DNA from: Mantis religiosa
Taxonomy: Eukaryota; Arthropoda; Insecta; Mantodea; Mantidae
Assembly (NCBI GenBank): GCA_030765055.1
Contig: CM060950.1
Coordinates: 14,543,806 to 14,607,805, forward strand
Reading direction: 5' to 3'
DNA: 64,000 nt
Shown: one piece after another, positions 1-8,434 of the stretch
Layout: the number at the start of each line of letters is the position of its first letter
Numbering within the stretch: position 1 is the first letter of the stretch
Position numbers and translations under genes: made by a program
Notes under the pieces: generated by a model
The model's database searches: none
Told to the model about the DNA's origin: nothing
The model's input: the letters and a program-made list of their open reading frames with translations, nothing else

Positions 1-300
1 ATACTATTTACGTTGTTAGCTAAGTCATTTATGTACAGTATAAATAACAGAGGCCCGAGAATAGATCCCTGGGGTACACCATATTTTATATTTTTTAAAC
101 CTGACTGTTCTGTTTTAATTTCATTGGTTTTAGTATCAAAATATTCAATTTCTACACACTGTTTCCTATTTTCAAGATATGACTTAAACCAACTTAATGC
201 TAGGCCTCTCACACCATATACAGATAAATTTTCAACTAGCAATGTATGATCTATTATGTCGAAATGATCTATTGTGTGAAATAAATATTTGAATAGAGTG
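1..300 (-). pseudogene. LINE-A reverse transcriptase fragment (CR1/Jockey type)
   Basis: Read on the minus strand, about 100 codons stay open and give the middle of a non-LTR RT. They contain SWFKSYLENRKQ and then the block GVPQGSILGPLLF followed by YINDL, which is RT motif B plus the approach to the palm. The fragment enters from the window edge, so its 3' part (YxDD box) is outside. It is the same family as the plus-strand fragments at 741-6210 and 11945-12690, judged by similar block wording and AT-rich codon use. No start or stop belongs to it. The RT assignment is firm; the clade (CR1 versus Jockey) is not. Confidence 0.8.
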
Positions 301-487
301 TTGTAATGAATATCTTGCATGATAATGAAATTGCAAGTTGGATTTCAGTATTTTAAAGCTAATATGATCCTACACTTTCATTCTAAAGATAATTTTGAGA
401 ATATGTTTTCAATTGCTCAGTTCTGTATGATGGTACTATTAACCTTCCTCCTCCACCTCCTGCAATCACAATACGTTTTGTCCCAGT
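301..487. other. Unassigned spacer
   Basis: AT-rich sequence with no recognisable coding or repeat signature between the LINE fragment and the SINE. Confidence 0.4.
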
Positions 488-740
488 CTGGGACTCAAGT
501 ACTTACGATAGTAAGTCGCCACAAATGACGTATCTCGAATGCGAGAGCCTCTAGTGGATTACCGGGAAAATATACGAGTCAATTGGAAATTTAATGTCAT
601 GGCGGCAAACTGGCCATGGTAGCTCAATGGGTAAGAGCGACTGGACGGAAACCAGGAGATCCGTGGTTCAAATACCAGCCATGGCATTGAATTTTTCATG
701 GCGACTATCAGTTTGCAATCCTTTAATCATAGTGAAATCT
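488..740 (+). repeat. tRNA-derived SINE, family S1, copy a
   Basis: The tRNA-like head lies at about 612-685. Perfect 7-bp acceptor arms (GCCATGG / CCATGGC) frame a D-arm (GCTC...GAGC) and an A-box-like TAGCTCAATGG; the B-box is GTGGTTCAAAT. Upstream of the head is the family leader (AAGTACTTACGATAGTAAGTCGCC, then GGATTACCGGGAAAA), seen again at 1396-2245 and 38840-39660. The copy is truncated after the ATTGAATTTTTCA tail. It sits just before the EN remnant of LINE-A. Confidence 0.7.
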
Positions 741-1395
741 TAAAAGTCGACCATCACAATATTAGGGGACTTAAAAGCAAATACATAGAATTCCAACTTC
801 TTCCAGATCAAAATAACCCCCATGTTATATGTGTCTGACCATCACTTAAAACAGCAATTCTCAGCATTGTTAATGCATGAGTATTATTTAGGAGCAGAAT
901 ATTCACATAAATGTCTAGAAGATGGGGGAGTATGTATTTATGTAAAACAAGGAATAGCAAGCAAAATCGCTAATGTTTCCCAGCTTTCTTTCAAACAGGA
1001 CATTGAGGTATGCGCTATCCAACTAAAAATTAGAAAGAGTAACATAACTTATTAGTTTATACCGATCCCTAGGTGGTAACTATGAAAAATTCCTGGGAAA
1101 GCTTGATAAATTATTACATTCCATGTATAGACCAAACAAAGAAATAATATGTGGCGATGTAAATGCAGATTTCCTAGTACCTAGTTCACGAAAGAATCAG
1201 CTTATAGATATACTGGACACGTATAATATAATGCATACTGTAGATTTCCCCACAAGAATAGCTAACACATCACAAACAGCCATAGATAATATATTTGTGA
1301 GTGAAAGCTTACTCAAAGACTCAACAATATCTCCCCTAATTAATGAGTTATCAGCTCATGATGCACAGTTGATCAATATAAACAATATAAGTTAC
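741..1395 (+). pseudogene. LINE-A endonuclease (APE) domain remnant
   Basis: The translation in two frames gives an apurinic endonuclease domain of a non-LTR retrotransposon. It starts near HHNIRGLKSK, continues through GGVCIYVKQGI, then after a frameshift (~1060) to IICGDVNADFL (the metal-site block), TAIDNIFV and SAHDAQL (the terminal SDH-type block). At least one stop (TGA, ~837) and one frameshift make it dead. The coding run stops exactly where the SINE cluster begins and resumes at 2246, so it is one LINE interrupted by insertion. Confidence 0.8.
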
Positions 1396-1700
1396 TAATT
1401 GTTCTTTCACACTAGCTGTGTGTAGGACGCACTATGAAAGGGTACAGCCAGACTGAAAAATTCAGTGCCATAGCCGGTATTTGAGCTACAGATCTTCTCA
1501 TCTCCGTCCAGCCACTCTAAACCATAGAGTTACTATGGCCAACATGCCAACAGACATTAAATTCTCCAACTGAGTCGTGTCTTTCCCGGTAAACCACTAG
1601 GAGTTCTCATAAACACATGAGATAACTACCTTAATGGCGACTTACTATGCTGTAAGTACTTTAAGCCCGGGCTTTATAGTTAACCACTATTAGGTCAATT
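1396..1700 (-). repeat. SINE S1 copy b (near full length)
   Basis: On the minus strand it runs CCTAATAGTGGT, leader, tRNA-like head at about 1469-1541, then the tail CAGTCTGGCTGTACCCTTTCAT and the terminal AGTGTGAAAGAACAATTA. The tRNA-like head is degenerate around the anticodon arm. Confidence 0.7.
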
Positions 1701-1784
1701 AATAGAAATTAATTGTTCTTTCACACTAGCCGTGTGTAGGACGCATTATGAAAGGGTACAGCCAGACTGAAAAATTCAATGCCA

Positions 1785-1971
1785 TAGCTGGAGAATTTAA
1801 TGTCATGTTGGCACGTTGGCCATAGTAGCTCAATGGTTTAGTGCGGCTGGACGGAGACCGGGAGATCTGTGGTTCAAATCCCGGCTATGGCATTGAATTT
1901 TTCAGTCTGGCTCTACCCTTTCATAGTGCGTCCTACACACGGCTAGTGTGAAAGAACAATTAATTTCATTT
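1785..1971 (+). repeat. SINE S1 copy c (5' truncated)
   Basis: The tRNA-like head is at 1819-1891, with 7-bp acceptor arms GCCATAG / CTATGGC, A box TAGCTCAATGG and B box GTGGTTCAAATC. It is followed by TTTTTCAGTCTGGCTCTACC and the family end ACGGCTAGTGTGAAAGAAC. The leader is mostly missing. Confidence 0.75.
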
Positions 1972-2238
1972 AATTGACCTAATAGTGGTCCGAACTATAA
2001 AGCCCGGGCCTTAAAGTAGTTACAGCATAGTAAGTTGCCAATAAGGTAGTTGTCTCTGTGTGTATGAGAACTCCTAGTGATTTACCAGAAAAAACACGAG
2101 TCAGTTGGAGAATTTAATGCTTTGTTGGCATGTTGGACATAGTAGCTCAATGGTTTAGAGCGGCTGAACGGAGACCAGAAGATCAGTGGTTCAAATCCCA
2201 GCTATGGCACTGAATTTTTCAGTCTGGCTGTAACCTTT
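1972..2238 (+). repeat. SINE S1 copy d (full leader)
   Basis: It begins CCTAATAGTGGTCCG, carries AAAGCCCGGGCC and the TAAGGTAGTTGTCTC leader, and has a tRNA-like head at about 2137-2209. It lacks the last ~40 bp of the family tail and ends at the putative TSD. It lies head-to-tail with copy c. Confidence 0.7.
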
Positions 2239-2245
2239 CAATATA

Positions 2246-2667
2246 ATAGTTAAACCAAAAAATGAAGAATGTACATATAAGTTTTGAAAATATAAATAGA
2301 GTCTAACTAGCTTCCCATAATCACTACAGAAGGAATCATGAAGTGATGTACACTTCACTATTAATATAAATGAGGCATTCAACAACTTTTTGCGAACTAT
2401 TACTAACCATTCTGAATCATGCTTTCACCGCAAAAATTACCATACAGGTAATCAACCACTTGAATGGATCACAATAGGTACTAAGAAGTCATGTATACAA
2501 AAAAGAAAAATATATTGTATGATTAGGAATAGGGACGCCAACTTAATTTCTCACTAAAATCTACTGCAAAATCCTGAAAAAGATAACTGGTCAAGCTAAA
2601 GAGAGATACTACCAAAAGGTTATGAATAATTCAAATAAAATAGAAATTACTTGGGATATCTCAGAAA
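2246..2667 (+). pseudogene. LINE-A linker between EN and RT (interrupted)
   Basis: Coding resumes after the SINE cluster: IVKPKNEECTYKFENINRV, then GQAKERYYQKVMNNSNKIE and TWDI, the typical spacer ahead of the RT domain. Several stops are present. The TWDI block is cut by the PLE at ~2668 and continues as KRESGKNHHSHNI at 5251. The join across the PLE is inferred from the usual order of these blocks in CR1/Jockey LINEs. Confidence 0.65.
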
Positions 2668-2711
2668 CTATTTGTAGTTGGTTTATTAATACTCGTCACT
2701 TACTTGTTTAT

Positions 2712-2762
2712 TTATGAGAGACTAGTTTCAAAGGCATTCGCCTCCATTTTCAATCTCTTTCC
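2712..2762 (-). ncRNA. Hammerhead-like 3' UTR hairpin of PLE-1
   Basis: On minus the 3' UTR has a hairpin AGGCGAATGCCT followed by TTGAAACTAGTC. This resembles hammerhead stem II + GAAA + cleavage triplet GTC. The CTGATGA core is not present (TTGAAAATGG instead), in both this copy and the one at 8072-8122. Probably a decayed or non-canonical hammerhead. Confidence 0.35.
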
Positions 2763-2922
2763 AACTAGCATATGTTGTTGTCTGCTCTCTCTCTGGTGGT
2801 GGAACTAAGAACTTCTTTGTCAAATTATCTACTGGTGGAATTTCAAACTTCATTACGCATTCCTTATTTTTCCATATGAATATGTTCTCCCATTATTAAT
2901 TTATAGATGAGTCGTATTCGCT

Positions 2923-3498
2923 TCACTGTGGTGTTCCAATACAGTTAAATCTCGATATGTTCTCCCATGTTGTCAATTTATTTTGGTTTATCACTCCTTT
3001 TAATAATTTTGGATTTGGATCAATGTCATGGTTTGCATTCCAAAAGTGAAATGCTACTGCTGACTTATCTTCTTGTTTCAATCTGATGTTTCTAAAGTGC
3101 TCTTTGACTCTGGTTTTTAGATTTCTTTTAGTTTGACCTATGTAGCATTTTTCACAATTCTTACAACTTATCTGGTATATTCCGGATCTGTTAACTGATG
3201 GGATTTCATCTTTTGTTTTTGAATTGAGCAATTTTAAAATTGAGTGTCTATTAGTAGGTGCCAAGGTGATATTTTGTTCCTTGAAGATCTTTTTAAATTT
3301 ATTAAATGTTTTTGGGTGATATGTGAATGAACTGAATATGCTGTTGCTTTCTTTTTCTTTTGTAAATGTGGTTGCTTCCTTAATGGTTTTCTTTAGTTTA
3401 GCTTTTCTAATTTTCTTCAACACCAAACTTTTGTTGTATCCATTTTCTTCTGTTATGTGTAGTATTGTTTTTTGTTCTTTGAAATATTCTTTTTCCAT
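2923..3498 (-). pseudogene. PLE-1 C-terminal part with GIY-YIG endonuclease
   Basis: The linker (KEYFKEQKTILHITEENGY, FSSFTYHPKTFNKFKKIF) is followed by the GIY-YIG domain: GIYQISCKNCEKCYIGQTKR, RVKEHFRNI, KSAVAFHFWNANHDI. The Cys pair ahead of CYIG is typical of PLE endonucleases. The C-terminus reads WENI then drifts out of frame; the last conserved block (NFEIPPVDNL) lies at about 2820-2870 in another frame. Confidence 0.88.
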
Positions 3499-3509
3499 GG
3501 GTATGTTGA

Positions 3510-4170
3510 CTAGTCTGTGTGTAAGGCTGTTATTATTGCCTGTTTAAGTGTAATTGGGTTGTGGCTATTATTTTTTATGTAATTTTCTGAATGTGTTGGT
3601 TTCCTGTAAATTCCAAATTTTATTTTTGTGTCATTCCTGATGATATTTAGATCCAAGAAAGAGAGTTGTCCATTGGTTTCCTTTTCTATAGTGAATTTTA
3701 TAGTCCTTTCTTGCAGATTGAGTAATTTTAATGCATCTTCTAAAAGTTTATTTGGTACAATTGCAAAGATGTCGTCAACATATCTATACCAAACTTTGAA
3801 GATCAATGGGAAGGACTTTTTGATTTGTGTTTCAAATGCACTCATAAATAAATTAGCCAAAAAAGGTGAAAGTGGATTGCCCATTGATAAACCTGATTTC
3901 TGCTTGTAGAGTTTCCCATTAAAGCTGAAGAAGTTTTGTTCAATGGATATTTTTGTTAGAGAAATGTATTCTTTTGCTTCTATTGCTTCCATTTCTATTG
4001 TAATTAGCCACCTTTTTAATACAGTCTGTAATTTTTCTGTTGGTATGCTTGGAAATAAAGATGTGACATCAAATGAAACCAGTCTGTCATTTTTGTCCAA
4101 ATTTATATCTTTGATTTTTCCTACTAAATCTAAAGAGTTTTTTAAATTTGCACTTTCGAATTTTGGGAAA
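3510..4170 (-). pseudogene. PLE-1 RT, catalytic half
   Basis: Motif A SFDVTSLFPSIP, motif B LSMGNPLSPFLANLFM, motif C YRYVDDIFAI with both catalytic Asp intact, motif D/E QLSFLDLNII, and the Penelope-specific FGIYRKPTHSENYI. The annotated Met (4100) is inside the domain; the frame is open from about 4170. It ends prematurely at ALHTD by a one-base shift, since the next ORF continues the same protein (LVNIPMEKEY). Confidence 0.88.
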
Positions 4171-4588
4171 CTTAAATTTATTTAGCAACCATTTGGCCAA
4201 ATTATATGTGGGGGCATTTATACTTCTAGTGATAGGTCTCATGCCTTTCCCTGTTTTATTAACTTTTGGGAGCCCATATACTCTGGGTAATGTTGGGTTA
4301 TCTACTTTAATTTTGTGAAATTCTTTTTTGTTGATTATTTTGCTTTCTTTTAGAGTTTTATTTGTGGTTTCAATGCAGTACTTTAAAGGGTTAGTTTCTA
4401 CTTTTTGGTAATTATTGTCTTCCAACAAATCTTCCATCCTCTTCGTGTAATCTTCTTTTTCCAAAATTACTAGTTTATTTCCCTTGTCTGCTTTAGTATA
4501 AATAACTGGTTTCTTTTTAAGGGCTTTTATAATTTGGCTACTAAAATTAATTTTATTTTCATTTTTAATCTGTTCTACTATTTTGGAG

Positions 4589-4642
<54 letters not shown>

Positions 4643-4704
4643 GTAGCTATTTTCTTCATTAAGTGTTCGTGTAGCAATTTGGATGTCAGCAATATACTCT
4701 TCAA
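4087..4704 (-). pseudogene. PLE-1 RT, N-terminal half with poly-Lys tract
   Basis: After a run of 16 lysines from the A-tract come KPVIYTKADKGNKLVILEKEDY (the Penelope RT entry block, ADKGN), LPRVYGLPKVNK, and MRPITRSINAPTYNLAKWL. These are the finger motifs of PLE RTs. The frame is lost after about residue 170 (near 4160), where the sense continues in another frame as NSLDLVGKIKDINLDKND and leads into the next ORF. Confidence 0.85.
4591..4639. repeat. 49-nt T homopolymer (A on the PLE coding strand)
   Basis: Uninterrupted T run inside PLE-1. On the coding strand it translates as lysines in the sense frame, and the blocks on either side (EENSY upstream, KIVEQIKNENK downstream) are in different frames. 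Its length therefore shifts the frame. Confidence 0.95.
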
Positions 4705-4844
4705 TTTGGTTGGAATAGTCTACACATGTTTTTAAACCTAGATTTAGCATTTTCAGTTCTGGTTTTGTGAAACTTTGCTTTGATAGGTTAACAACATTGT
4801 CTGAATGATCTTTTAGGTTATGTTTGTCTTTTTGCTTTTTCTTT

Positions 4845-5060
4845 TCAAAAGTGCTTGCTTTCTGGCATAAATTTAAGTTTATTTTTTAAATTTGCCATTT
4901 CTGTCTTCATTTTTCCATTAAGATATGAAAATAATTTGTTTTCGAAATTTTCCCAAAATACATGTCCTAATTGTTTGGTAAGTTTTTGATGCAAATGGTA
5001 CAACTTTATTTCTAATGTATTTCTATTTCTGTAGTATTTGTTCCTTTCAACTTCTAGCAC
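4845..5060 (-). pseudogene. PLE-1 N-terminal region
   Basis: About 71 codons beginning MLEVERNKYYRNRNTLEI and continuing into WENFENKLFSYLNGK. This matches the weakly conserved, Lys-rich region ahead of the RT in Penelope-like proteins. It has no enzymatic motif. The link to PLE-1 rests on strand, position directly upstream and composition. It is separated from the RT part by stops and the poly-A tract. Confidence 0.6.
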
Positions 5061-5211
5061 TTTTTCTCTACTGCTTTTTGTTGTCTACTATTTTTATCAA
5101 ATTTTACTACTTTTCTGATGAAACTAGGCACTACTTTTTTCTTTATACACATATTTATGAACCTTATGTCAGCTGCAATTTTTCTCTATTTTTTTCTTGT
5201 AATTTTATGAA

Positions 5212-5253
5212 AAGTTTTATTTCGTGTTTGTTTTCAAACACGAAATAAAACTT
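5212..5253. repeat. Perfect fold-back at PLE-1 5' junction
   Basis: 19-bp perfect inverted repeat, AAGTTTTATTTCGTGTTTG / CAAACACGAAATAAAACTT, around a 4-nt TTTT loop. The right arm runs into LINE-A coding sequence; the left arm abuts PLE-1. Confidence 0.9.
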
Positions 5254-5703
5254 AAGAGGGAATCAGGGAAGAATCACCATAGTCATAACATCATTCTAAA
5301 AATAGATATGGAAACTAAAAATTCCAAAACAATAGCTAATATATCTAATAATTTTTACTTAAATGTTACAACGAAGCTTAACATTAGTCAAGGAGGTAAA
5401 GAAGATGCTACAAAATATTTGAAAGACTTATCACAATGAAGTTCCAGAATTTAAACCCAAATGTGCTACCCCAGCAGATACAAAAAATCGTCCAATCACT
5501 AAAATCAAAAAGTTCAGCAGGCTATGATGAAATATATAGCAAGGTACTGAAAGCTTGTGCAAAGGTAATTTGGAAACCATTACACCACTCGTACAATACA
5601 TCCTTAGAAACTGCAAAGTTTCCAGAAAGATTGAAACATACCACTGTGAAACCACTATTTAAAAAAGGTGATAAACATGATCCTTCAAACTATAGATCTA
5701 TAT
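5235..5703 (+). pseudogene. LINE-A RT, N-terminal part
   Basis: Continues LINE-A after PLE-1: KRESGKNHHSHNIILKID, then ISNNFYLNVTTKL (the usual NYF block), and, after a one-base shift near 5436, VQSLKSKSSAGYDEIYSKVL, FPERLKHTTVKPLFKKGDK and DPSNYRSI. These are the RT 0/1 motifs. The frame is then cut by the solo LTR at 5704 and continues unaltered at 6140. Confidence 0.85.
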
Positions 5704-6135
5704 TGTGACTTTGTGGGTTCGTAGAATTAAAAGTCCAAGTTGCAGAAATTCCAATGTAGAAATACACTTACAGTTGCAGCATTATGTCACATACACCATT
5801 ACAATCTACCAAAAACCACAATAAAGAGCTCACTTTCCAAACACAATTACAACTCTCGTTACGTCTGTTTACAACTGTCCCTTGGTGAGTCACTGCCTCC
5901 TTTAATACCTCCACTCATATTACCAGATATTTCCGGAATATTCTGTAACAAACACGAAATCGATTGTTCTGTAGGACAATCAAGATTTCACTAGAATGTT
6001 CCCAACTTTATCTGTTTTGGCATGCCTTTTATCTCCACGCTATGTTTATCTGCTTATGCAGGCTCTTTATCTTTGTGATACACTATACGTCTGTTATCGC
6101 TCTGCGCCAAACCTTTTATGCGCGTCGCTGCGACA
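5704..6135 (-). mobile_element. Solo LTR (family L1S), 432 bp, with ATAT TSD
   Basis: On plus it begins TGTGACTTTGTGGGTTCG and ends GCTGCGACA, flanked by ATAT at 5700-5703 and 6136-6139. Removing it with one ATAT restores the LINE-A frame (YRSI + SLLSTFSKIF). A related copy is at 22873-23358; there the minus strand shows AATAAA near the end, so the sense strand is minus. Length and a 4-bp TSD fit a gypsy- or BEL-type LTR. No internal region is adjacent, hence solo. Confidence 0.8.
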
Positions 6136-6245
6136 ATATCACTCCTATCAACGTTCTCAAAGATTTTTGAAAAAGTTTTGTTTAATATGTTGCACCATTA
6201 CTTTGAATATAATCATTAGAGCTGGATTTGTAAGCACAATGAAAT
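6136..6245 (+). pseudogene. LINE-A RT continuation after the LTR
   Basis: Short continuation of motif 2: SLLSTFSKIFEKVLFNMLHH then YFEYNH, followed by stops. The rest of the RT is missing here; the next plus-strand RT fragment of this family is at 11945. Confidence 0.75.
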
Positions 6246-6309
6246 GGTGAAATAAGCATGCAAATAAGCAAATAAAAAACAAACATTTAATTTTAAACGT
6301 ATTTTTTTG

Positions 6310-6860
6310 TACAATCTTTACCTTACGCCTGTTACAGTACACGAGCGTTATCTTGAGATTTTCTTGTATGAAGCTTTTGAGTTTTTCAGTGAAAAATTCT
6401 TTATACTGTGCAAAGGATCTCTCAACGTCGCATGACGTTACTGGTACATGTAAAAAGCACCGCAGTGCTTTTGAGTGAATTGCTCTACAATATATGTTTC
6501 TGTACCAAAAACCTTTCTAGAAATTTTGTACAGTGTTCCTTAACCAGGGCTTTTCATTAATACCTTACTGAGTTTCTCAAAGACAGTTTTAACAATACCG
6601 TGAGTCTCTGAAGACAACGTTACTGAAATTTCATCTATCAAAGAAAGTGAATGCTCCAAGGTATTACTTCGAGCTTCCAACTGCGTTATAATATAAGGTA
6701 TTTTGGAGAAGCGCTTATGGATGCCAATATTAGCCAAACATTCTTGTGCTGTGGCAATGTTGCTTATATCTTCTGCATCTAAGAAGTACAACACTTCCAA
6801 GAAAGTAATAGTACAACACTGGTTTACTTCAATGAAATGTTCTGCGTAGAATGACAGCCT
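6310..6860 (-). pseudogene. hAT-like transposase C-terminal relic
   Basis: On minus about 105 codons (6860 to 6540) read RLSFYAEHFIEVNQ, FLEVLYFLDAEDIS, RFSKIPYIITQLEAR. After a frameshift at ~6540 come LHVPVTSCDVERSFAQYKEF and FIQENLKITLVYCN. The CDVERSFSxxK-type block followed by a Leu-rich LVxYCN end is the usual dimerisation region of hAT-like transposases and proteins derived from them. Upstream of 6860 the frame is stopped, and no terminal repeats were found. The family call is moderately sure; domestication cannot be judged. Confidence 0.5.
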
Positions 6861-6929
6861 TTAACTAAAAACCCAATCGAGTTAAAACTGGCTGAGGAGG
6901 TAAAGACAAATTTGGAAGGACTTCATGAA

Positions 6930-7215
6930 ATTTTTGAACTCTAATCGGTGACAGTAAAGCGACCCGGGTTCGATCTCACCCTTGGGGTGCAGAATTTAAG
7001 TCTTGGGTGTAGGGCCAGTGCCCACTCAGCATTGTGAGGAAAATGAGGACCTTACGCTAAATAAGCAGCTCTAGTCATGAAAACCCACATTCCAGCTGAG
7101 GGATGCCGATATGCTGATCACATCTCCTCTCCGTAACCGTTGGATGATCACCCACCTCTACCTTGCTTAAGTGGGCGTAAGGCTGGCAGTCAGGTTGGCA
7201 GGCCTTGGACCTCTT
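6930..7215 (+). repeat. Candidate SINE with B-box-like head
   Basis: Contains CGACCCGGGTTCGATCTCACC (Pol III B-box-like) followed by about 230 bp without coding potential (TGGGTGTAGGGCCAGTGCC ... GGCTGGCAGTCAGG). The layout is like insect tRNA-derived SINEs. No second copy is present in the window, so the ends are unsure. Confidence 0.4.
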
Positions 7216-7439
7216 AGGGCTGTCACGCCATGGTTTATTTATTACTTTTAATCAGCAACAGTATAAACACTTTCTTTATGCTACAGACAAGAAGATCTAT
7301 AATAAAACTATAAATAGAAGTATTTATAAACAGTGGAGCTTCATCACTAAAGCCTTTTTAAACCACTTCTCAAACTGTGAAAACACTTAAGCTCCACTTA
7401 CATTTAAAAATTAGGACGTGATTCAAGGACTCCGCGTCC
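7216..7439. other. Unassigned, with inverted arm at 7352-7376
   Basis: CCTTTTTAAACCACTTCTCAAACTG at ~7352-7376 is the inverted partner of 7619-7643. The arms flank the PLE fragment. Nothing else recognised. Confidence 0.4.
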
Positions 7440-7618
7440 CTATCGTCAGCTGATGTTCAACTAGTTCTTCAGGTGACCGCCTAACTCTCCTGGCGCTGTT
7501 CAATGAGTTGAATGACATCATCTACTATTGGTATTTCAAAGTTAATGGCTCTCTTTTTATTCTTCAAAATGTGTATTTTCCCAAACTGTTAATTCCCAAT
7601 ACTTTTTTGCCGGTACCA
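7440..7618 (-). pseudogene. PLE-2 fragment, end of GIY-YIG domain
   Basis: On minus: KYWELTVWENTHF, then in a shifted frame HILKNKKRAINFEIPIVDDV. The WENIxxxKN...INFEIP block is the C-terminal signature of PLE endonucleases (compare 17430-17490 and 8140-8250). It ends in a stop after EQRQES. The downstream minus sequence CCTGAAGAACTAGTTGAAC may be the remains of a hammerhead-like 3' UTR. Sequence differs from PLE-1, so it is a separate family. Confidence 0.65.
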
Positions 7619-8009
7619 ACAGTTCGAGAAGTGGTTTAAAAAGGTTTTAAAGAACATCCATTGTTTTTATATCGGCTTCTGACTCTTTCAGCGAGACAAT
7701 GTAAACTGTCTGAAGAAAAAATGAAGGCTAGGAGTGAAAATTTACTTTTAAATTAATATGATTTGGATAGAATAAGCTATTTTAATTAAAAAGCAGAGAC
7801 TGTTGTTCAGCAAAAAAGCATTTATAAGCATTTTGCTTAGAAATCTGGGCTCTAATAATCATATTAATAACAGAACAGTTTGGTTTCAGAAGAAGTATCA
7901 ACTGAAAATGCAACGTACATACATACAAACAAAATCCTCATAGGATTAAATAAGAAAATGCTTATATGTGTTTGGAGGAATTTAGTAACAGTGACGTCAA
8001 AATTAATCG
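7619..8009. other. No gene seen
   Basis: AT-rich sequence; begins with the right inverted arm (7619-7643). No coding, tRNA or repeat match found by eye. Confidence 0.4.
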
Positions 8010-8396
8010 CAAAAACTATTTGTAGTTTAGTTTAGTTTATTGATACTCGTCACTTTTTTATATTAATGAGAGACTAGTTTCAAAGGCAATCGCCTCCATT
8101 TTCAATCTCTTTCCAACTGGCATCTGTTGTTGCCTGCTCTCTCTCTGGTGGTGGAACTATGAACTTTTTTGACAAATTATCTACTGGTGGGATTTCAAAG
8201 TTCATTGCGTGATCCTTATTTTTCCATATGAATATGTTCTCCCATGTTGTCAATTTAGTTTGGTTTATCACTCCTTGTAATAATTTTGGATTTGGATCAA
8301 TGTCATGATTTTCATTCCAAAAATGAAATGCTACTGCTCACTTATCTTCTTGTTTCAATCTGATGTTTCTAAAGTGCTCTTTGACTCTGGTTTTTA
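8010..8396 (-). mobile_element. PLE-1 family copy, 5' truncated
   Basis: Same family as 2668-5234. Minus-strand coding RVKEHFRNI ... AVAFHFWNENHDI ... LTTWENIFIWKNKDHAMNFE IPPVDNL, followed by PPPEREQATTDASW and the same 3' UTR hairpin and terminal TACAAATAG. The last 63 codons are open at 8080-8271. The 5' end is truncated inside the endonuclease and continues as a fold-back. Confidence 0.85.
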
Positions 8397-8434
8397 GATT
8401 TATTTTTGTCAGAGTCAAAGAGCACTTTAGAAAC
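8365..8434. repeat. 25-bp perfect fold-back at PLE 5' truncation point
   Basis: Arms 8365-8389 and 8410-8434 (GTTTCTAAAGTGCTC... and its exact complement) around a 20-nt loop. Both arms are PLE endonuclease coding sequence (RVKEHFRN), so the right arm is an inverted copy of the element's own sequence. Confidence 0.92.

Larger units (their letters stand above)
1394..2238. mobile_element. Inverted cluster of four S1 SINE copies inserted in LINE-A
   Basis: Two minus-oriented S1 units (1396-1700 and a tail-only piece 1703-1785) face two plus-oriented ones (1785-1971 and 1972-2238), making a long imperfect inverted repeat. The shared S1 end GTGTGAAAGAACAATTAATTT lies at the outside or the centre of each unit. 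The cluster is flanked by similar short direct repeats, CAATATAAGTT at 1383-1393 and CAATATAATAGTT at 2239-2251, a plausible TSD. LINE-A coding resumes after it. Confidence 0.7.
2668..5234 (-). mobile_element. Penelope-like element PLE-1 (near full length, minus strand)
   Basis: Read on minus it has an N-terminal region (~5060-4640), a Penelope-type RT (~4560-3510) and a C-terminal GIY-YIG endonuclease (~3500-2850). A 3' UTR ends in TAATAAACCAACTACAAATA at ~2670. A second copy of the same 3' part is at 8010-8396. The coding region is broken by a poly-A tract, a frameshift near 4160 and another near 3505. It is inserted into LINE-A between the TWDI and KRESGK blocks. Its 5' junction is the perfect fold-back at 5212-5253. 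Confidence 0.85.

Noticed and set aside
612..685. Functional tRNA gene
   Set aside because: Acceptor stem is perfect but the anticodon loop and T-stem are irregular and the unit recurs with SINE leader and tail; it is a SINE head.
5112..5125. CTGATGA on plus next to PLE-1 as a hammerhead core
   Set aside because: No GAAA with a matching stem II follows and the strand is opposite to the element.
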